A DNA stretch of 64,000 nt, from the NCBI RefSeq assembly GCF_036378875.1, contig NZ_DASUVO010000131.1, positions 1-64,000 of the forward strand. The letters are read 5' to 3'. A program made the position numbers and the translations under genes. Of this stretch, positions 7,504-15,327 are shown piece by piece. Numbering within the stretch: position 1 is the first letter of the stretch; every line of letters starts with the position of its first letter. The notes beneath the pieces were generated by a model. The model searched no databases, had not been told where the DNA came from, and saw only the letters and a list, made by a program, of their open reading frames with translations. This DNA comes from Actinophytocola sp036378875. Lineage in GTDB: Bacteria; Actinomycetota; Actinomycetes; Mycobacteriales; Pseudonocardiaceae.

Positions 7504-8087
7504 GGCGATGTTCCGTTTCCGTGCGCTTTCATCCGTCCCGTCCACCTCGGCGTGTCCGGCAGCTCGAGTCCGAACTGGTCGAGGACCCGGCTGACGACGT
7601 GGTCGACGACGTCGTCGACGGAGTCGGGTTTCAGGTAGAACGCCGGCACCGGCGGGACGATCACCGCGCCGAGCCGTGACAGGCCGAGCATGTTCCGCAG
7701 GTGGACTTCCGACAACGGCAGTTCCCTCGGGATCAGCACGAGCTTGCGGCGTTCCTTCAGTGTCACGTCGGCCGCGCGCGGGATCAGGCCCTCGCCGTAT
7801 CCACTGTGGATCCCGGCGAGTGTCTTCATGCTGCACGGTGCGATGACCATGCCGTCCGTGCGGAACGACCCGCTGGCGATCACGGCACTCGCGTCACCTG
7901 GCGCGTGCACGTGGTCGGCGAGGTCACACACCTCGCGCGCCGAGTACTCGGTCTCCATCTCCAGCGTCGCCCGGCCCCAGCGGGACAGCACAAGGTGCGT
8001 GCTCACCCCGAGCGCACCGAGCGCCGCAAGCAGTCGGATACCGATGATCGACCCGCTCGCTCCGGTGATACCCACGACGACTCTCAT
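7500..8087 (-). CDS. UbiX-type flavin prenyltransferase
   Basis: A 195-residue flavoprotein of the UbiX/Pad1 family. Visible motifs: G-I-T-G-A-S-G-S-I-I-G-I-R (residues 6-18), V-I-A-P-C-S-M-K-T-L-A-G-I-H-S-G (about 82-97), and the late R-K-L-V-L-I-P-R-E-L-P-L-S-E-V-H-L-R-N-M. These enzymes join dimethylallyl phosphate to FMN to give prenylated FMN, the cofactor of UbiD decarboxylases. The gene starts within the stop codon of the adjacent ubiD homologue (TGATG). The pair therefore makes a self-sufficient decarboxylase system inside the trp-like operon. Confidence 0.93.
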   Translation of the reverse strand: MRVVVGITGASGSIIGIRLLAALGALGVSTHLVLSRWGRATLEMETEYSAREVCDLADHVHAPGDASAVIASGSFRTDGMVIAPCSMKTLAGIHSGYGEGLIPRAADVTLKERRKLVLIPRELPLSEVHLRNMLGLSRLGAVIVPPVPAFYLKPDSVDDVVDHVVSRVLDQFGLELPDTPRWTGRMKAHGNGTSP

Positions 8088-9490
8088 CAGGCGGCTCCCT
8101 TCGCCGGCATGGCGAAGCTGCGCCGCACGGTGTCACGCAACGCGAACGGCACCGTGGCGTCGATCAGCGTCCGCTGCCCGTCGCCGGCCGGCAACCCGCG
8201 GGCACCCGCCCAGGCCGCGGTCTGGGATGGGTCCATGGCGAGCGGCCGGTATCCGGTGAACGTGACGGCGCCGCCGAGGTTGCAGCGCGTGGTGACCGCC
8301 CACCAGACGTCCTCCGCGCACCGCACGTCCACGTCGTCGTCGACGCAGACGATCAGCTTGACGAACGGGTGCCGGTCGAAGATCCGTCGCGCGAGCGGCG
8401 CGAGATCCTCGTCGCGCACGGATCGCTTGCGCACGGCCAGGAACAGGGTGAGCATGCCACCACCGGCCGGCGAGAGGTGGACGTCGTGCACGATGCCGAG
8501 GTCGTCACCCATGGCGACCGACAGCGCGCCGGCGAGGCCCAGGATCACCGACTGCTCCCGGCCGGGGCCGATCACCGCCTGGTAGACCGGATCCCGCCGC
8601 GTGGTCACCGCGGTCACCGTGAGCACAGGGACCGTGTCGCGGGCGTCGCCGTCGTAGCCGAGGAACTCCGGCATCGACACGTCCGGCACGCCGTCCACCG
8701 ACTCCGCCGTGACCTGGTCGTCGAGATGGCCCTCGAGCACGATCTCCGACTCGGCCAGCACGTCGGTGTCCTGGCTGACCGCACCCGCCAGCGCGATCGA
8801 CTCCCCCGCCAGCGCGCCGGCCACGGCCAGCTTGTCCGCCGTCGGCGCGAGCAGGTCCGCGGTCAACGCGGCGGCGACGACCGCGGCGGGCGGCGCGCCG
8901 ATGTTCACCGAAACCGGCAGTCGCTCCCCTGTGGACACCGCACGGTCGTGCAGCGCGCGCAGGCGACGGCTCGGCAGCATCCAGATCGCGAGCCGGTCCT
9001 TGCCGACGATCAGCATGCGATGTGTGGACAGCGCGACGGCGCCGGTGTCCGGATCCCGTGCGTACACCACCCCCAGCGTCAGGTACCGGCCCGCGTCCCG
9101 GGGGGTGGCAAGCAGCGCTGGCAGCGCCGTCACGTCCACTTCGGACGCGACCAGCTCCTGACAATGCGGGCGCTCGACCCGATGTGGCGGCCGTGCCGCG
9201 GCGAGCAGGTCGGCGACGGCGACGGGGCTGGCGTGCGCCGGCAGCCCGGGCAGCCACGACCGCACCCGCGGCTCACTGCCGTACGCCCCGAGGAGCACCG
9301 GCATCGCCGCGCCGCCGGTCCGGTACGTCACCACCTTTTCCTCGCGCGCGAAGGAGTTCGCCGGGATGCCGGCGTACTGGGCGGCGAAGTGCGCGATGAT
9401 GCCGTCTGCGGGCACGTCGTGCTCGGCGCGGTCGCCCTCGCACAGCGCGGCCAGCGCGGCGCGGAGCGAGTTCGCCGGGTTGCCGGTCAC
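8087..9490 (-). CDS. UbiD-family prFMN-dependent decarboxylase
   Basis: A 467-residue UbiD-family protein. Seen: R-Y-L-T-L-G-V-V-Y-A-R-D-P-D-T-G (about residues 140-155), then H-R-M-L-I-V-G, N-I-G-A-P-P-A-A, V-L-E-G-H-L-D-D, the M-P-E-F-L-G-Y-D-G region, V-Y-Q-A-V-I-G-P-G-R-E-Q, and V-K-L-I-V-C-V-D-D-D-V-D-V near the C-terminus. Members reversibly (de)carboxylate aromatic, heteroaromatic and acrylic acids. The GTG at 9490 overlaps the TrpC stop (GTGA) and has GGGAG about 8 nt upstream. In a pathway whose TrpC normally performs decarboxylation itself, a separate decarboxylase implies an extra or displaced CO2-loss step, for example from a heteroaromatic carboxylate. Confidence 0.9.
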   Translation of the reverse strand: MTGNPANSLRAALAALCEGDRAEHDVPADGIIAHFAAQYAGIPANSFAREEKVVTYRTGGAAMPVLLGAYGSEPRVRSWLPGLPAHASPVAVADLLAAARPPHRVERPHCQELVASEVDVTALPALLATPRDAGRYLTLGVVYARDPDTGAVALSTHRMLIVGKDRLAIWMLPSRRLRALHDRAVSTGERLPVSVNIGAPPAAVVAAALTADLLAPTADKLAVAGALAGESIALAGAVSQDTDVLAESEIVLEGHLDDQVTAESVDGVPDVSMPEFLGYDGDARDTVPVLTVTAVTTRRDPVYQAVIGPGREQSVILGLAGALSVAMGDDLGIVHDVHLSPAGGGMLTLFLAVRKRSVRDEDLAPLARRIFDRHPFVKLIVCVDDDVDVRCAEDVWWAVTTRCNLGGAVTFTGYRPLAMDPSQTAAWAGARGLPAGDGQRTLIDATVPFALRDTVRRSFAMPAKGAA

Positions 9491-10173
9491 CGCAGACACT
9501 CCCGAAGCTCGGCCAGCCACGCGCCGGGGCTGGCCGAGGAGAGCAGCCCGGTCCCGACGAGCAGCCCGGTGTAACCCGCCTCGATCAGGCGGGCGCCGTC
9601 GGCCGGGCTGGTGATCCCGCTCGCGCTGACCGCACACAGGACGTTGGCCGCACGCAGTGCCGCCAGAAGCCGCACACTGCGGTTCAGGTCGCCATCGCCG
9701 CGTTCGCGGGTGGCGATGTCCTTGTTGTTCACCGCGACCACGCACTGCTCAGGGCGGCGCAGCGCGGCAAGCTCCTGTTCGTCCACGATCTCCACGAACG
9801 GCGTGAGACCGAGTGCCAGTACCGAGTCGACCAGCCGGTTCAGCACGTCCGCCGGCAGCAGGCCCGCGGTCAGCAGCACCGCGGACGCGCCGTGGTCGGC
9901 CGCGGTCCGCAGCTGCGCCTTGCGGGTCAGGAAGTCCTTCTGCAACACGGGAAGCGTGGTGTGCGCGGTGACCCGTGGCAGCAGGTCGGCGGTGCCCCCG
10001 AACCACCGTCCGGTCACGACGGACACGCAGCCGATCCCGTTGTCGGCGTACGCGTCCAACACGTCCTCGACAGCACGATCACCAAGAAGCGCCACACCGG
10101 CGGAGGACCGCAGCTTGATCTCCCCGATGACCGGCACGGTCGCACTCTCCAAAGCGGAGGCGAACTTACTCAC
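9487..10173 (-). CDS. Divergent indole-3-glycerol-phosphate synthase-like protein (TrpC-like)
   Basis: A 228-residue TIM-barrel protein of the TrpC family, shorter than usual (about 250-270) because the N-terminal extension is missing. Conserved: E-I-K (E18, K20), V-L-Q-K-D-F (K79), V-E-I (E128) and V-N-N-K-D (149-150). Altered: the canonical E-I-K-x-x-S-P-S-K-G is E-I-K-L-R-S-S-A-G, and the V-x-E-S-G-I catalytic glutamate is alanine (V-S-A-S-G-I, A184). The ring-closing chemistry or substrate therefore probably differs from that of primary tryptophan synthesis. The GTG start overlaps the TrpF-like stop (GTGA). No symbol is given, since the reaction is uncertain. Confidence 0.85.
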   Translation of the reverse strand: MSKFASALESATVPVIGEIKLRSSAGVALLGDRAVEDVLDAYADNGIGCVSVVTGRWFGGTADLLPRVTAHTTLPVLQKDFLTRKAQLRTAADHGASAVLLTAGLLPADVLNRLVDSVLALGLTPFVEIVDEQELAALRRPEQCVVAVNNKDIATRERGDGDLNRSVRLLAALRAANVLCAVSASGITSPADGARLIEAGYTGLLVGTGLLSSASPGAWLAELRECLR

Positions 10174-10880
10174 GCCGCCTCCTCGCCCGCTTCGTGCCAT
10201 GCCTGACGGATCGCGGCAACCCGGGTCACAGCGAGGTGGCCGTTCGCGTCGCGGGCCGCGGAGTCCACGTCGATGCCGAGGAACTGGGGATGTGCCCGGA
10301 CCGCGGCGAACCGTGCCGCGTTGGTGGCGGAGATGCCGCCGGCGAGCAGGAACGGCGCGTCCGCCGCTTCCGCGACCGAAAGCGCCACCGCCGGGTCGAT
10401 CTCGCGGCCGGTGCTGCCGACGCCGCCGTCCGCACCGACCGCGTCCAGCAGGAACACGTCCACGCCTGCCCGCCGGTAGGACCGCAACAGCCGCTGCTCG
10501 TGCGACACCGCACCGTCCACATGCAACACCTTGACCACGGTCGCGCCGGTGGCCTTGATCGCACGCACGACCGGCGGCGCCTGGTAGCCGTGCAGCTGTA
10601 CGACGCCGATCCCGGACTCGGTCAACGCGTCGGCCACCGCGGCCGGGTCACCGGTGAACGTGACGAGAACCGGTGTCCGGCCCCGCGCCACGGCCGCCGC
10701 GGCGAGCTCCGTGAGCCGTGCGCGGTCGAGGTCGGCGTGCCCACCGGAAACGCCGTGCCACAAGCCGATCAGGTCGGCGCCCCCGTCGGCGAGCGCGGAC
10801 ACGTCGACGCCGCTGGTAGCGCCACACACCTTGAGGAGCGTGGCGCCCAGCGGCGTCTCGAACGGCGTCAGATCAGGCAT
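10170..10880 (-). CDS. Phosphoribosylanthranilate isomerase-like protein (TrpF-like)
   Basis: A 236-residue TIM-barrel protein of the TrpF family. The general-base cysteine (K-V-C-G, C19) and the general-acid aspartate (F-L-L-D, D146) are both present. The phosphate-binding strand G-x-G-S-T-G and the F-L-L-A-G-G-I-S-A-T-N segment match the family's L-A-G-G-L-x-P-x-N. It would perform an Amadori rearrangement of an N-(5-phosphoribosyl) aryl amine. The region after strand 2 (L-I-G-L-W-H-G-V-S-G-G) departs from the usual G-x-V-F. The ATG at 10880 lies inside the end of the TrpB2-like gene (8-nt overlap). Confidence 0.87.
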   Translation of the reverse strand: MPDLTPFETPLGATLLKVCGATSGVDVSALADGGADLIGLWHGVSGGHADLDRARLTELAAAAVARGRTPVLVTFTGDPAAVADALTESGIGVVQLHGYQAPPVVRAIKATGATVVKVLHVDGAVSHEQRLLRSYRRAGVDVFLLDAVGADGGVGSTGREIDPAVALSVAEAADAPFLLAGGISATNAARFAAVRAHPQFLGIDVDSAARDANGHLAVTRVAAIRQAWHEAGEEAA

Positions 10881-12237
10881 CAGGCACAACGGGTAGATCG
10901 TTCAGCGCGGCCGCCACCCCGACGGAGTCGTACGGCTCGTCCCGCAGGTCGCCGGTCAGGTAGGCCTGGTACGCCGAGAGGTCGAAGTGCCCGTGCCCGG
11001 ACAGTCCGAAGACGATGGTCTCGCCGCGGCCCTCCTCCTTGCAGCGCAACGCCTCCGTGATGGCCGCGGAGATGGCGTGCGTCGACTCAGGAGCGGGCAC
11101 GATGCCCTCGGACTTCGCGAAGGTCAGACCCGCGGCGAAGCAGTCGGTCTGGCTGATCGCGACCGGCTCGATGTAGCCCTGCTCGACCGCGCCGCTGACC
11201 AGTGGCGCCATCCCGTGGTACCGCAGACCGCCGGCGTGGAAGGCGGGCGGCACGAACCCGTGGCCGAGCGTGTGCATGCGCAGCAACGGGGTCAGCCCGG
11301 CCGTGTCGCCGAAGTCGTAGGCGAACTTGCCCTGGGTCAGGGTCGGGCACGCGGCGGGCTCCGCCGCGATCACGCGCACGTCGGACCGCCCGGCCAGCTT
11401 CTCGCCGATGAACGGGAAGCTGAGCCCACCGAGGTTGCTGCCGCCGCCGGCACAGCCGATGACCACGTCGGCCTGGTCGTCGGCGAGTTCCAGCTGCCGC
11501 AGCGCCTCCTTGCCGATCACCGACTGGTGCAGCAGCACGTGGTTGAGCACGCTGCCGCCCGCGTAGTTGGTGAGCGGGTCGTTCGCCGCCAGCTCGACCG
11601 CCTCGGACGTGGCGATGCCGAGGCTGCCGGTGCAGTCCGGGTCGTCGGCCAGGATCGCGCGGCCCGCAGCGGTTTCCGTACTGGGGGACGGCACACAGCG
11701 CGCGCCGTAGGTCTCCATCAGCAGCCGGCGGTAGGGCTTCTGGTGGAAGCTGACCTTGACCATGTAGACGGTCACGTCCAGCCCGAGCAACGCGCCGGCG
11801 AAGGACAGCGCCGAACCCCACTGGCCGGCGCCGGTCTCGGTCACCAGCCGGGTGATGCCGGCTTCCTTGTTGTAGAACACCTGCGGGATGGCGGTGTTCG
11901 GCTTGTGGCTGCCCGCGGGGCTGACGCCCTCGTACTTGTAGTAGATCCGCGCCGGGGTGTCCAGCGCCTGCTCCAGCCGGCGGGCGCGGAACAGCGGGGA
12001 GGGCCGCCACTGCGCGTACAGCTGGCGCACCTGCTCGGGGATCTCGACCTCGCGCTCCGTGCTCAGCTCCTGGCGCGCCAACTCCTCCGGCATGATCGGG
12101 GCCAGGTCGTCGACGGTGATCGGCGCGCCGGTCCCCGGGTGCAGGAGCGGGTCGAGTCCGGGTAAGTCGGCCGCGATGTTGTACCAGGTAGTCGGTAGGT
12201 CCCGCTCGGTGAGCTGGAACTTGATCTGGCCGGTCAT
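10873..12237 (-). CDS. TrpB2-type tryptophan synthase beta-like PLP enzyme
   Basis: A 454-residue fold-type II PLP enzyme of the TrpB2 subgroup, which is longer than TrpB1 and has an N-terminal extension. The PLP lysine is in S-P-A-G-S-H-K-P-N-T-A (about residue 113). The catalytic glutamate lies in T-E-T-G-A-G-Q-W-G, and the PLP-phosphate loop is G-C-A-G-G-G-S-N-L-G-G. TrpB2 enzymes couple L-serine or O-phosphoserine to indole, often without tight TrpA channelling. A TrpA-like gene is in the same operon, 2.3 kb upstream and not adjacent. The ATG overlaps the transglutaminase-like stop (ATGA). A beta-substituted alanine with a non-standard aryl group is a plausible product. Confidence 0.92.
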   Translation of the reverse strand: MTGQIKFQLTERDLPTTWYNIAADLPGLDPLLHPGTGAPITVDDLAPIMPEELARQELSTEREVEIPEQVRQLYAQWRPSPLFRARRLEQALDTPARIYYKYEGVSPAGSHKPNTAIPQVFYNKEAGITRLVTETGAGQWGSALSFAGALLGLDVTVYMVKVSFHQKPYRRLLMETYGARCVPSPSTETAAGRAILADDPDCTGSLGIATSEAVELAANDPLTNYAGGSVLNHVLLHQSVIGKEALRQLELADDQADVVIGCAGGGSNLGGLSFPFIGEKLAGRSDVRVIAAEPAACPTLTQGKFAYDFGDTAGLTPLLRMHTLGHGFVPPAFHAGGLRYHGMAPLVSGAVEQGYIEPVAISQTDCFAAGLTFAKSEGIVPAPESTHAISAAITEALRCKEEGRGETIVFGLSGHGHFDLSAYQAYLTGDLRDEPYDSVGVAAALNDLPVVPDA

Positions 12238-12929
12238 GCTGCGTCTCCTTGGCTGGTCTGGTTACGGTCGGCGTCGGCGACGAGCGTGCCGGCGACGAAC
12301 CTCGTCGGGCTCGCGAACAACGCGGGGTGGGCGGCCCGGAGCCCGGTCAGCACCAGGTCGTAGGGGAAGTCGTCGAACTCCCCGTGTTCGGTGAGGAACT
12401 CCATGTGCTTGCGACCCTTGAGGTCGTACGGGTGGTGGAGGCTGTCGTGCTCTCCGTCGAAGTCCAGTGGCGCGATGCCGTACAACCGGCACAGTGTCCG
12501 GTTGAACACCGGCGTCGCGCGGACCCAGCGCTGTCCGTTGTGGACGACCGTGAGGCCGTGGAAGGTGAACACTTCGCCGCCGACCAGCTCCAGCAGCCGT
12601 GGCGAGGCGAGGTGGTTGCGCACGTCGGTCAGCAGCAGCTTGCTGGGCACACCGACCGCGCGCAGGGTCGCCGCGTAGAGCACCGACTTGTGCAGGCACA
12701 TGCCCGTGCCCCGGGTGATCACCTGGCTGGCTCGCAGTCCCGCACGGGACAGGTCGGCGCCGAAGACCTCGTAGTTGACGCGGTCGCGGACCGCCTTGTA
12801 CAGCGCGACGGCCCGCGAGATCGGGTCGTTCGCGTCCGCCGGGAGCCACCGGTGCACGAACTCGGCGACCTCGGCCGAGTCGTGGTCGAGGAACTCGGTC
12901 ACGCGCAACTGCGCGTCGGTCACCGTCAT
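12234..12929 (-). CDS. Transglutaminase-like (thiol) acyltransferase-fold protein
   Basis: A 231-residue protein of the transglutaminase-like superfamily. The nucleophile is probably C78 in R-G-T-G-M-C-L-H-K-S-V-L-Y-A-A-T-L-R-A, followed by G-V-P-S-K-L as in other family members. A histidine lies at T-F-H-G-L-T-V-V (H124), and the usual W-x-x-x-D-x-T segment reads W-V-R-A-T-P-V-F-N, so the triad aspartate is not obvious. Some relatives (AdmF of andrimid) transfer acyl-carrier-bound acyl groups to amines. With an adenylation enzyme, an ACP and an acyl-CoA-dehydrogenase homologue in the operon, an amide-forming role on a carrier-bound intermediate is plausible. It is overlapped by 4 nt at both ends. 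Confidence 0.8.
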   Translation of the reverse strand: MTVTDAQLRVTEFLDHDSAEVAEFVHRWLPADANDPISRAVALYKAVRDRVNYEVFGADLSRAGLRASQVITRGTGMCLHKSVLYAATLRAVGVPSKLLLTDVRNHLASPRLLELVGGEVFTFHGLTVVHNGQRWVRATPVFNRTLCRLYGIAPLDFDGEHDSLHHPYDLKGRKHMEFLTEHGEFDDFPYDLVLTGLRAAHPALFASPTRFVAGTLVADADRNQTSQGDAA

Positions 12930-14083
12930 GCCGCCCTGCTCCCGCCGAGTCCGAGAGCGCTGGCGATCCGGTTGCGCTGGATCTCCGACGTGCCCGAGTA
13001 GATGGTGCCGGCCACGGCGTTGCGCAGGTCCTTCTCCACGCCGTACTCGGCCATGTAGCCGTTGCCGCCGAGGATCTGCACCGCGGCCATCGCGGAGGCC
13101 ATGTTCTGCTCGCTGGCGACGAGCTTGGTGATCGCGAGGTCGGTGGTGATGTTCTCACCGGCCGCGAACTTCGCCGCCGTGTCGTAGAGCCATTTCCGCG
13201 TGGTCTCCACGCCGATCTTCATGTCCGCGATCTTGTGCGAGACGGCCTGGAACGACCCGATCGGCGACCCGAACGCGGACCGCTCCTTCGCGTAGGCGAT
13301 GACCTGTTCGAGACGGTGCTCCATCTCGCCCAGGTTGATCACGAACGAGCAGAGGATCTCCCACTTCATCACGTGGTCCAGGACGAGGAAGCCACCGCCG
13401 GGCCGGCCGACGACGTGCTCGGCGGGCACCCGGCAGTCGTCGAAGAACAGCTCGGTGAGCGGCGACGTGCGCAGCCCCATCTTCGGAATCGGGTTGCCCA
13501 CGGCGAAACCCGGTGTCTCGCGCTCCACAACGAACGGGGTGATCCCCAGTGGCCCGCCGTCGGGGTGGGTGCGTGCGTAGACCACGAAGACGTCGGCGAC
13601 GGCGCCGTTGCTGACGAACGTCTTGCTGCCGTTGAGCACGTAGTGGTCGCCGTCCCTGCGTGCGGTGGTACGCATGGCCAGCGCGTCGGAACCGGATCCC
13701 GGCTCGGTGATCGCGTGCGCGCCGATCCGGTCACCGTCGCAGATGGCCGGCAGGAACCGTGCCCTCAGCGCCTCGTTGCCGAAGCGCTGGACGGGAATGC
13801 CCGTGCTCACGATGTGTGTGGACACGGAGAAGTTGAGTCCACCGTCCCGGCACACGTTGCCGAGACCCTCCAACAGGTACATGGTGGTGAGCAGGTCCTG
13901 ACCGAGCCCACCCCACGACTCGTCGAACGGGATCCGGAGCAGGTCCGTCTGCTGGATCAGCTTCCATTTGTCGTAAGGAAACGTGCCGGCGGCGTCGGCG
14001 GCTACGTGGTCGGCACTCAGCTTGTCCGACCACGCGGCCAACGCCTCACGTAATCGTCGTTGTTCTGGGCCCCAGTTTTGCAT
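12926..14083 (-). CDS. Acyl-CoA/aminoacyl-ACP dehydrogenase-like flavoprotein
   Basis: A 385-residue acyl-CoA dehydrogenase-family protein: A-I-T-E-P-G-S-G-S-D (FAD/substrate contact), M-G-L-R-T-S-P, F-x-A-V-S-H-K-I-A-D-M, V-Q-I-L-G-G-N-G-Y and a C-terminal I-Y-S-G-T-S-E-I-Q-R-N. In the standard family the last motif is Y-E-G-T with the catalytic Glu; here it is Ser (about residue 363). The catalytic base must lie elsewhere, as in isovaleryl-CoA and carrier-protein aminoacyl dehydrogenases. Together with the adenylation enzyme and the ACP it matches the PltF/PltL/PltE trio that oxidises prolyl-S-carrier to a pyrrole. The ATG at 14083 is chosen for its upstream GGAGAGA. Confidence 0.85.
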   Translation of the reverse strand: MQNWGPEQRRLREALAAWSDKLSADHVAADAAGTFPYDKWKLIQQTDLLRIPFDESWGGLGQDLLTTMYLLEGLGNVCRDGGLNFSVSTHIVSTGIPVQRFGNEALRARFLPAICDGDRIGAHAITEPGSGSDALAMRTTARRDGDHYVLNGSKTFVSNGAVADVFVVYARTHPDGGPLGITPFVVERETPGFAVGNPIPKMGLRTSPLTELFFDDCRVPAEHVVGRPGGGFLVLDHVMKWEILCSFVINLGEMEHRLEQVIAYAKERSAFGSPIGSFQAVSHKIADMKIGVETTRKWLYDTAAKFAAGENITTDLAITKLVASEQNMASAMAAVQILGGNGYMAEYGVEKDLRNAVAGTIYSGTSEIQRNRIASALGLGGSRAA

Positions 14084-14156
14084 GATTCTCTCCGCTAGTC
14101 CGGTGCCCCATGCTGGCATGTTTCCGGACGCGGTTCTTACGCGATCGTGCTGTCCT

Positions 14157-14531
14157 TCAGTAGCTGGAGAACTCTGCGGCGTCGAGGGAATGGACCTCGT
14201 CACCCCGGAGTGCCGGGCTGAACACGCAGACTAATCGCAGGTCCTCGTGCGGCGAGGCGATCAGGAAGTGCGGGTCGTGGTCGTCGAGTGCGTAGAGCGT
14301 GCCCGGGGTCAGCGGGTACGAGTTGCCTGCCATGTCGACGACCTCGCCACTGCCCTCGATGCAGTAGCAGGACTCCAGGTGGTTGCGGTATTCCAAGCGG
14401 GACTTGGTGCCGGCGAGGACGATGGTGTCGGTGACGGTGTAGTTCATCCCGTCGGACTGGAGCAGGAACCGGCGGCTCACGCCGTTGCCCCAGTCGATCG
14501 AGGGAACCTCCGAGATGTGCCGGACGAACAT
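14157..14531 (-). CDS. Ectoine-synthase-like cupin (EctC family), orphan
   Basis: A 124-residue cupin that follows EctC closely: R-N-H-L-E-S-C-Y-C-I-E-G-S-G-E, P-G-T-L-Y-A-L-D-D-H-D-P-H and L-R-L-V-C-V-F-S-P-A-L-R-G-D-E-V-H. The Glu/Tyr/His ligands that hold iron in EctC fall at about E53, Y80 and H88. EctC cyclises N-gamma-acetyl-2,4-diaminobutyrate to a tetrahydropyrimidine by loss of water. No EctA, EctB or EctD is in the window, and the gene sits 4 nt after a TrpA-like gene. A repurposed cyclodehydration of another acylated diamine is therefore more likely than osmolyte synthesis. GAGGAG precedes the ATG. Confidence 0.9.
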   Translation of the reverse strand: MFVRHISEVPSIDWGNGVSRRFLLQSDGMNYTVTDTIVLAGTKSRLEYRNHLESCYCIEGSGEVVDMAGNSYPLTPGTLYALDDHDPHFLIASPHEDLRLVCVFSPALRGDEVHSLDAAEFSSY

Positions 14532-14535
14532 CGTG

Positions 14536-15327
14536 CTACTCCTCAGGTCTGATCAGGTTTGTGACGAAGGTGGACAGTGCGGCCACCGGGTCGGACTGCT
14601 CGTTCAGCGCGTGCTCGACCGCGGACACCGCGGCGCTGCCGACGACGGCGGCGTCCGCCCCGAGCTCGCCGATCGCGGCGACGTCGCCGCGGTCACGCAC
14701 GCCGAACCCCACCGCGATCGGCGCGGTCGCCGTCTGGCGCAGCGCGTCGACGGTGCCGCGCAGCTCGGTGAAGTCCTGGTCGGACCGGGTGCCGCTGCGG
14801 CCGTACCGGGCGACCAGGTACACGTAGGCTCCGGCCCGGTCCGCCGCCTCGGCAACCACTTCCGTTGCCGAGTTGGGATAGCAGGTGGTGACAATGGGCA
14901 CAGCGTGCTCGGCGGCGGCGTCGTGGTACTCGTCGCGCAGCAGCGGCGGAAGTCCGTGCAGCAGCAGGCCGTCCACCGGTTCGGCCGCGACGCGGTCGAG
15001 GAACCAGTTGAGCGACCGTGGTTTCACGGTGTGGCTCCAGTCGGCGAGCAGTGCGATCTTCATGTGCCGCAGCTCCCCCGCGACGTCCCCGACGAACCGC
15101 AGTGTGCTGTCCAGGTCCACACCGGCCTCGAGTGCGCGGGTGGCGGACCGGCGGACCACCGGGCCGTCGGTGAAGGAGTTCGGAAAAGGAACCGCCAGTT
15201 CCAAACAGTCCACCCGCTGTTCGTCCAGCGCCAGCACCACGTCCCGCAGAACGGGTAGGGGCGGGTCACCGGCGTTGAGGAACACCGCGAGTCCCGGCGC
15301 GCTGCCGGTGAAGAAGCCGTCAGCCAT
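14536..15327 (-). CDS. Tryptophan synthase alpha-like lyase (TrpA-like)
   Basis: A 263-residue TIM-barrel protein of the TrpA family. The two catalytic acids are in place with the exact family spacing: E43 in L-E-L-A-V-P-F and D54 in F-T-D-G-P. The phosphate-binding G-F-G-V-R-D and V-V-G-S-A-A-V segments are also present. TrpA splits indole-3-glycerol phosphate to indole and glyceraldehyde-3-phosphate. The partner TrpB2 is encoded downstream in the same operon. The gene overlaps the TrpD-like gene by 8 nt. Divergence in loop 6 (Y-G-R-S-G-T-R-S-D) leaves the aryl substrate open. Confidence 0.87.
   Translation of the reverse strand: MADGFFTGSAPGLAVFLNAGDPPLPVLRDVVLALDEQRVDCLELAVPFPNSFTDGPVVRRSATRALEAGVDLDSTLRFVGDVAGELRHMKIALLADWSHTVKPRSLNWFLDRVAAEPVDGLLLHGLPPLLRDEYHDAAAEHAVPIVTTCYPNSATEVVAEAADRAGAYVYLVARYGRSGTRSDQDFTELRGTVDALRQTATAPIAVGFGVRDRGDVAAIGELGADAAVVGSAAVSAVEHALNEQSDPVAALSTFVTNLIRPEE

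Noticed and set aside
14157..14531. Ectoine osmolyte cluster
   Set aside because: No EctA, EctB, EctD or osmotic regulator gene is in the window; the cupin stands alone.
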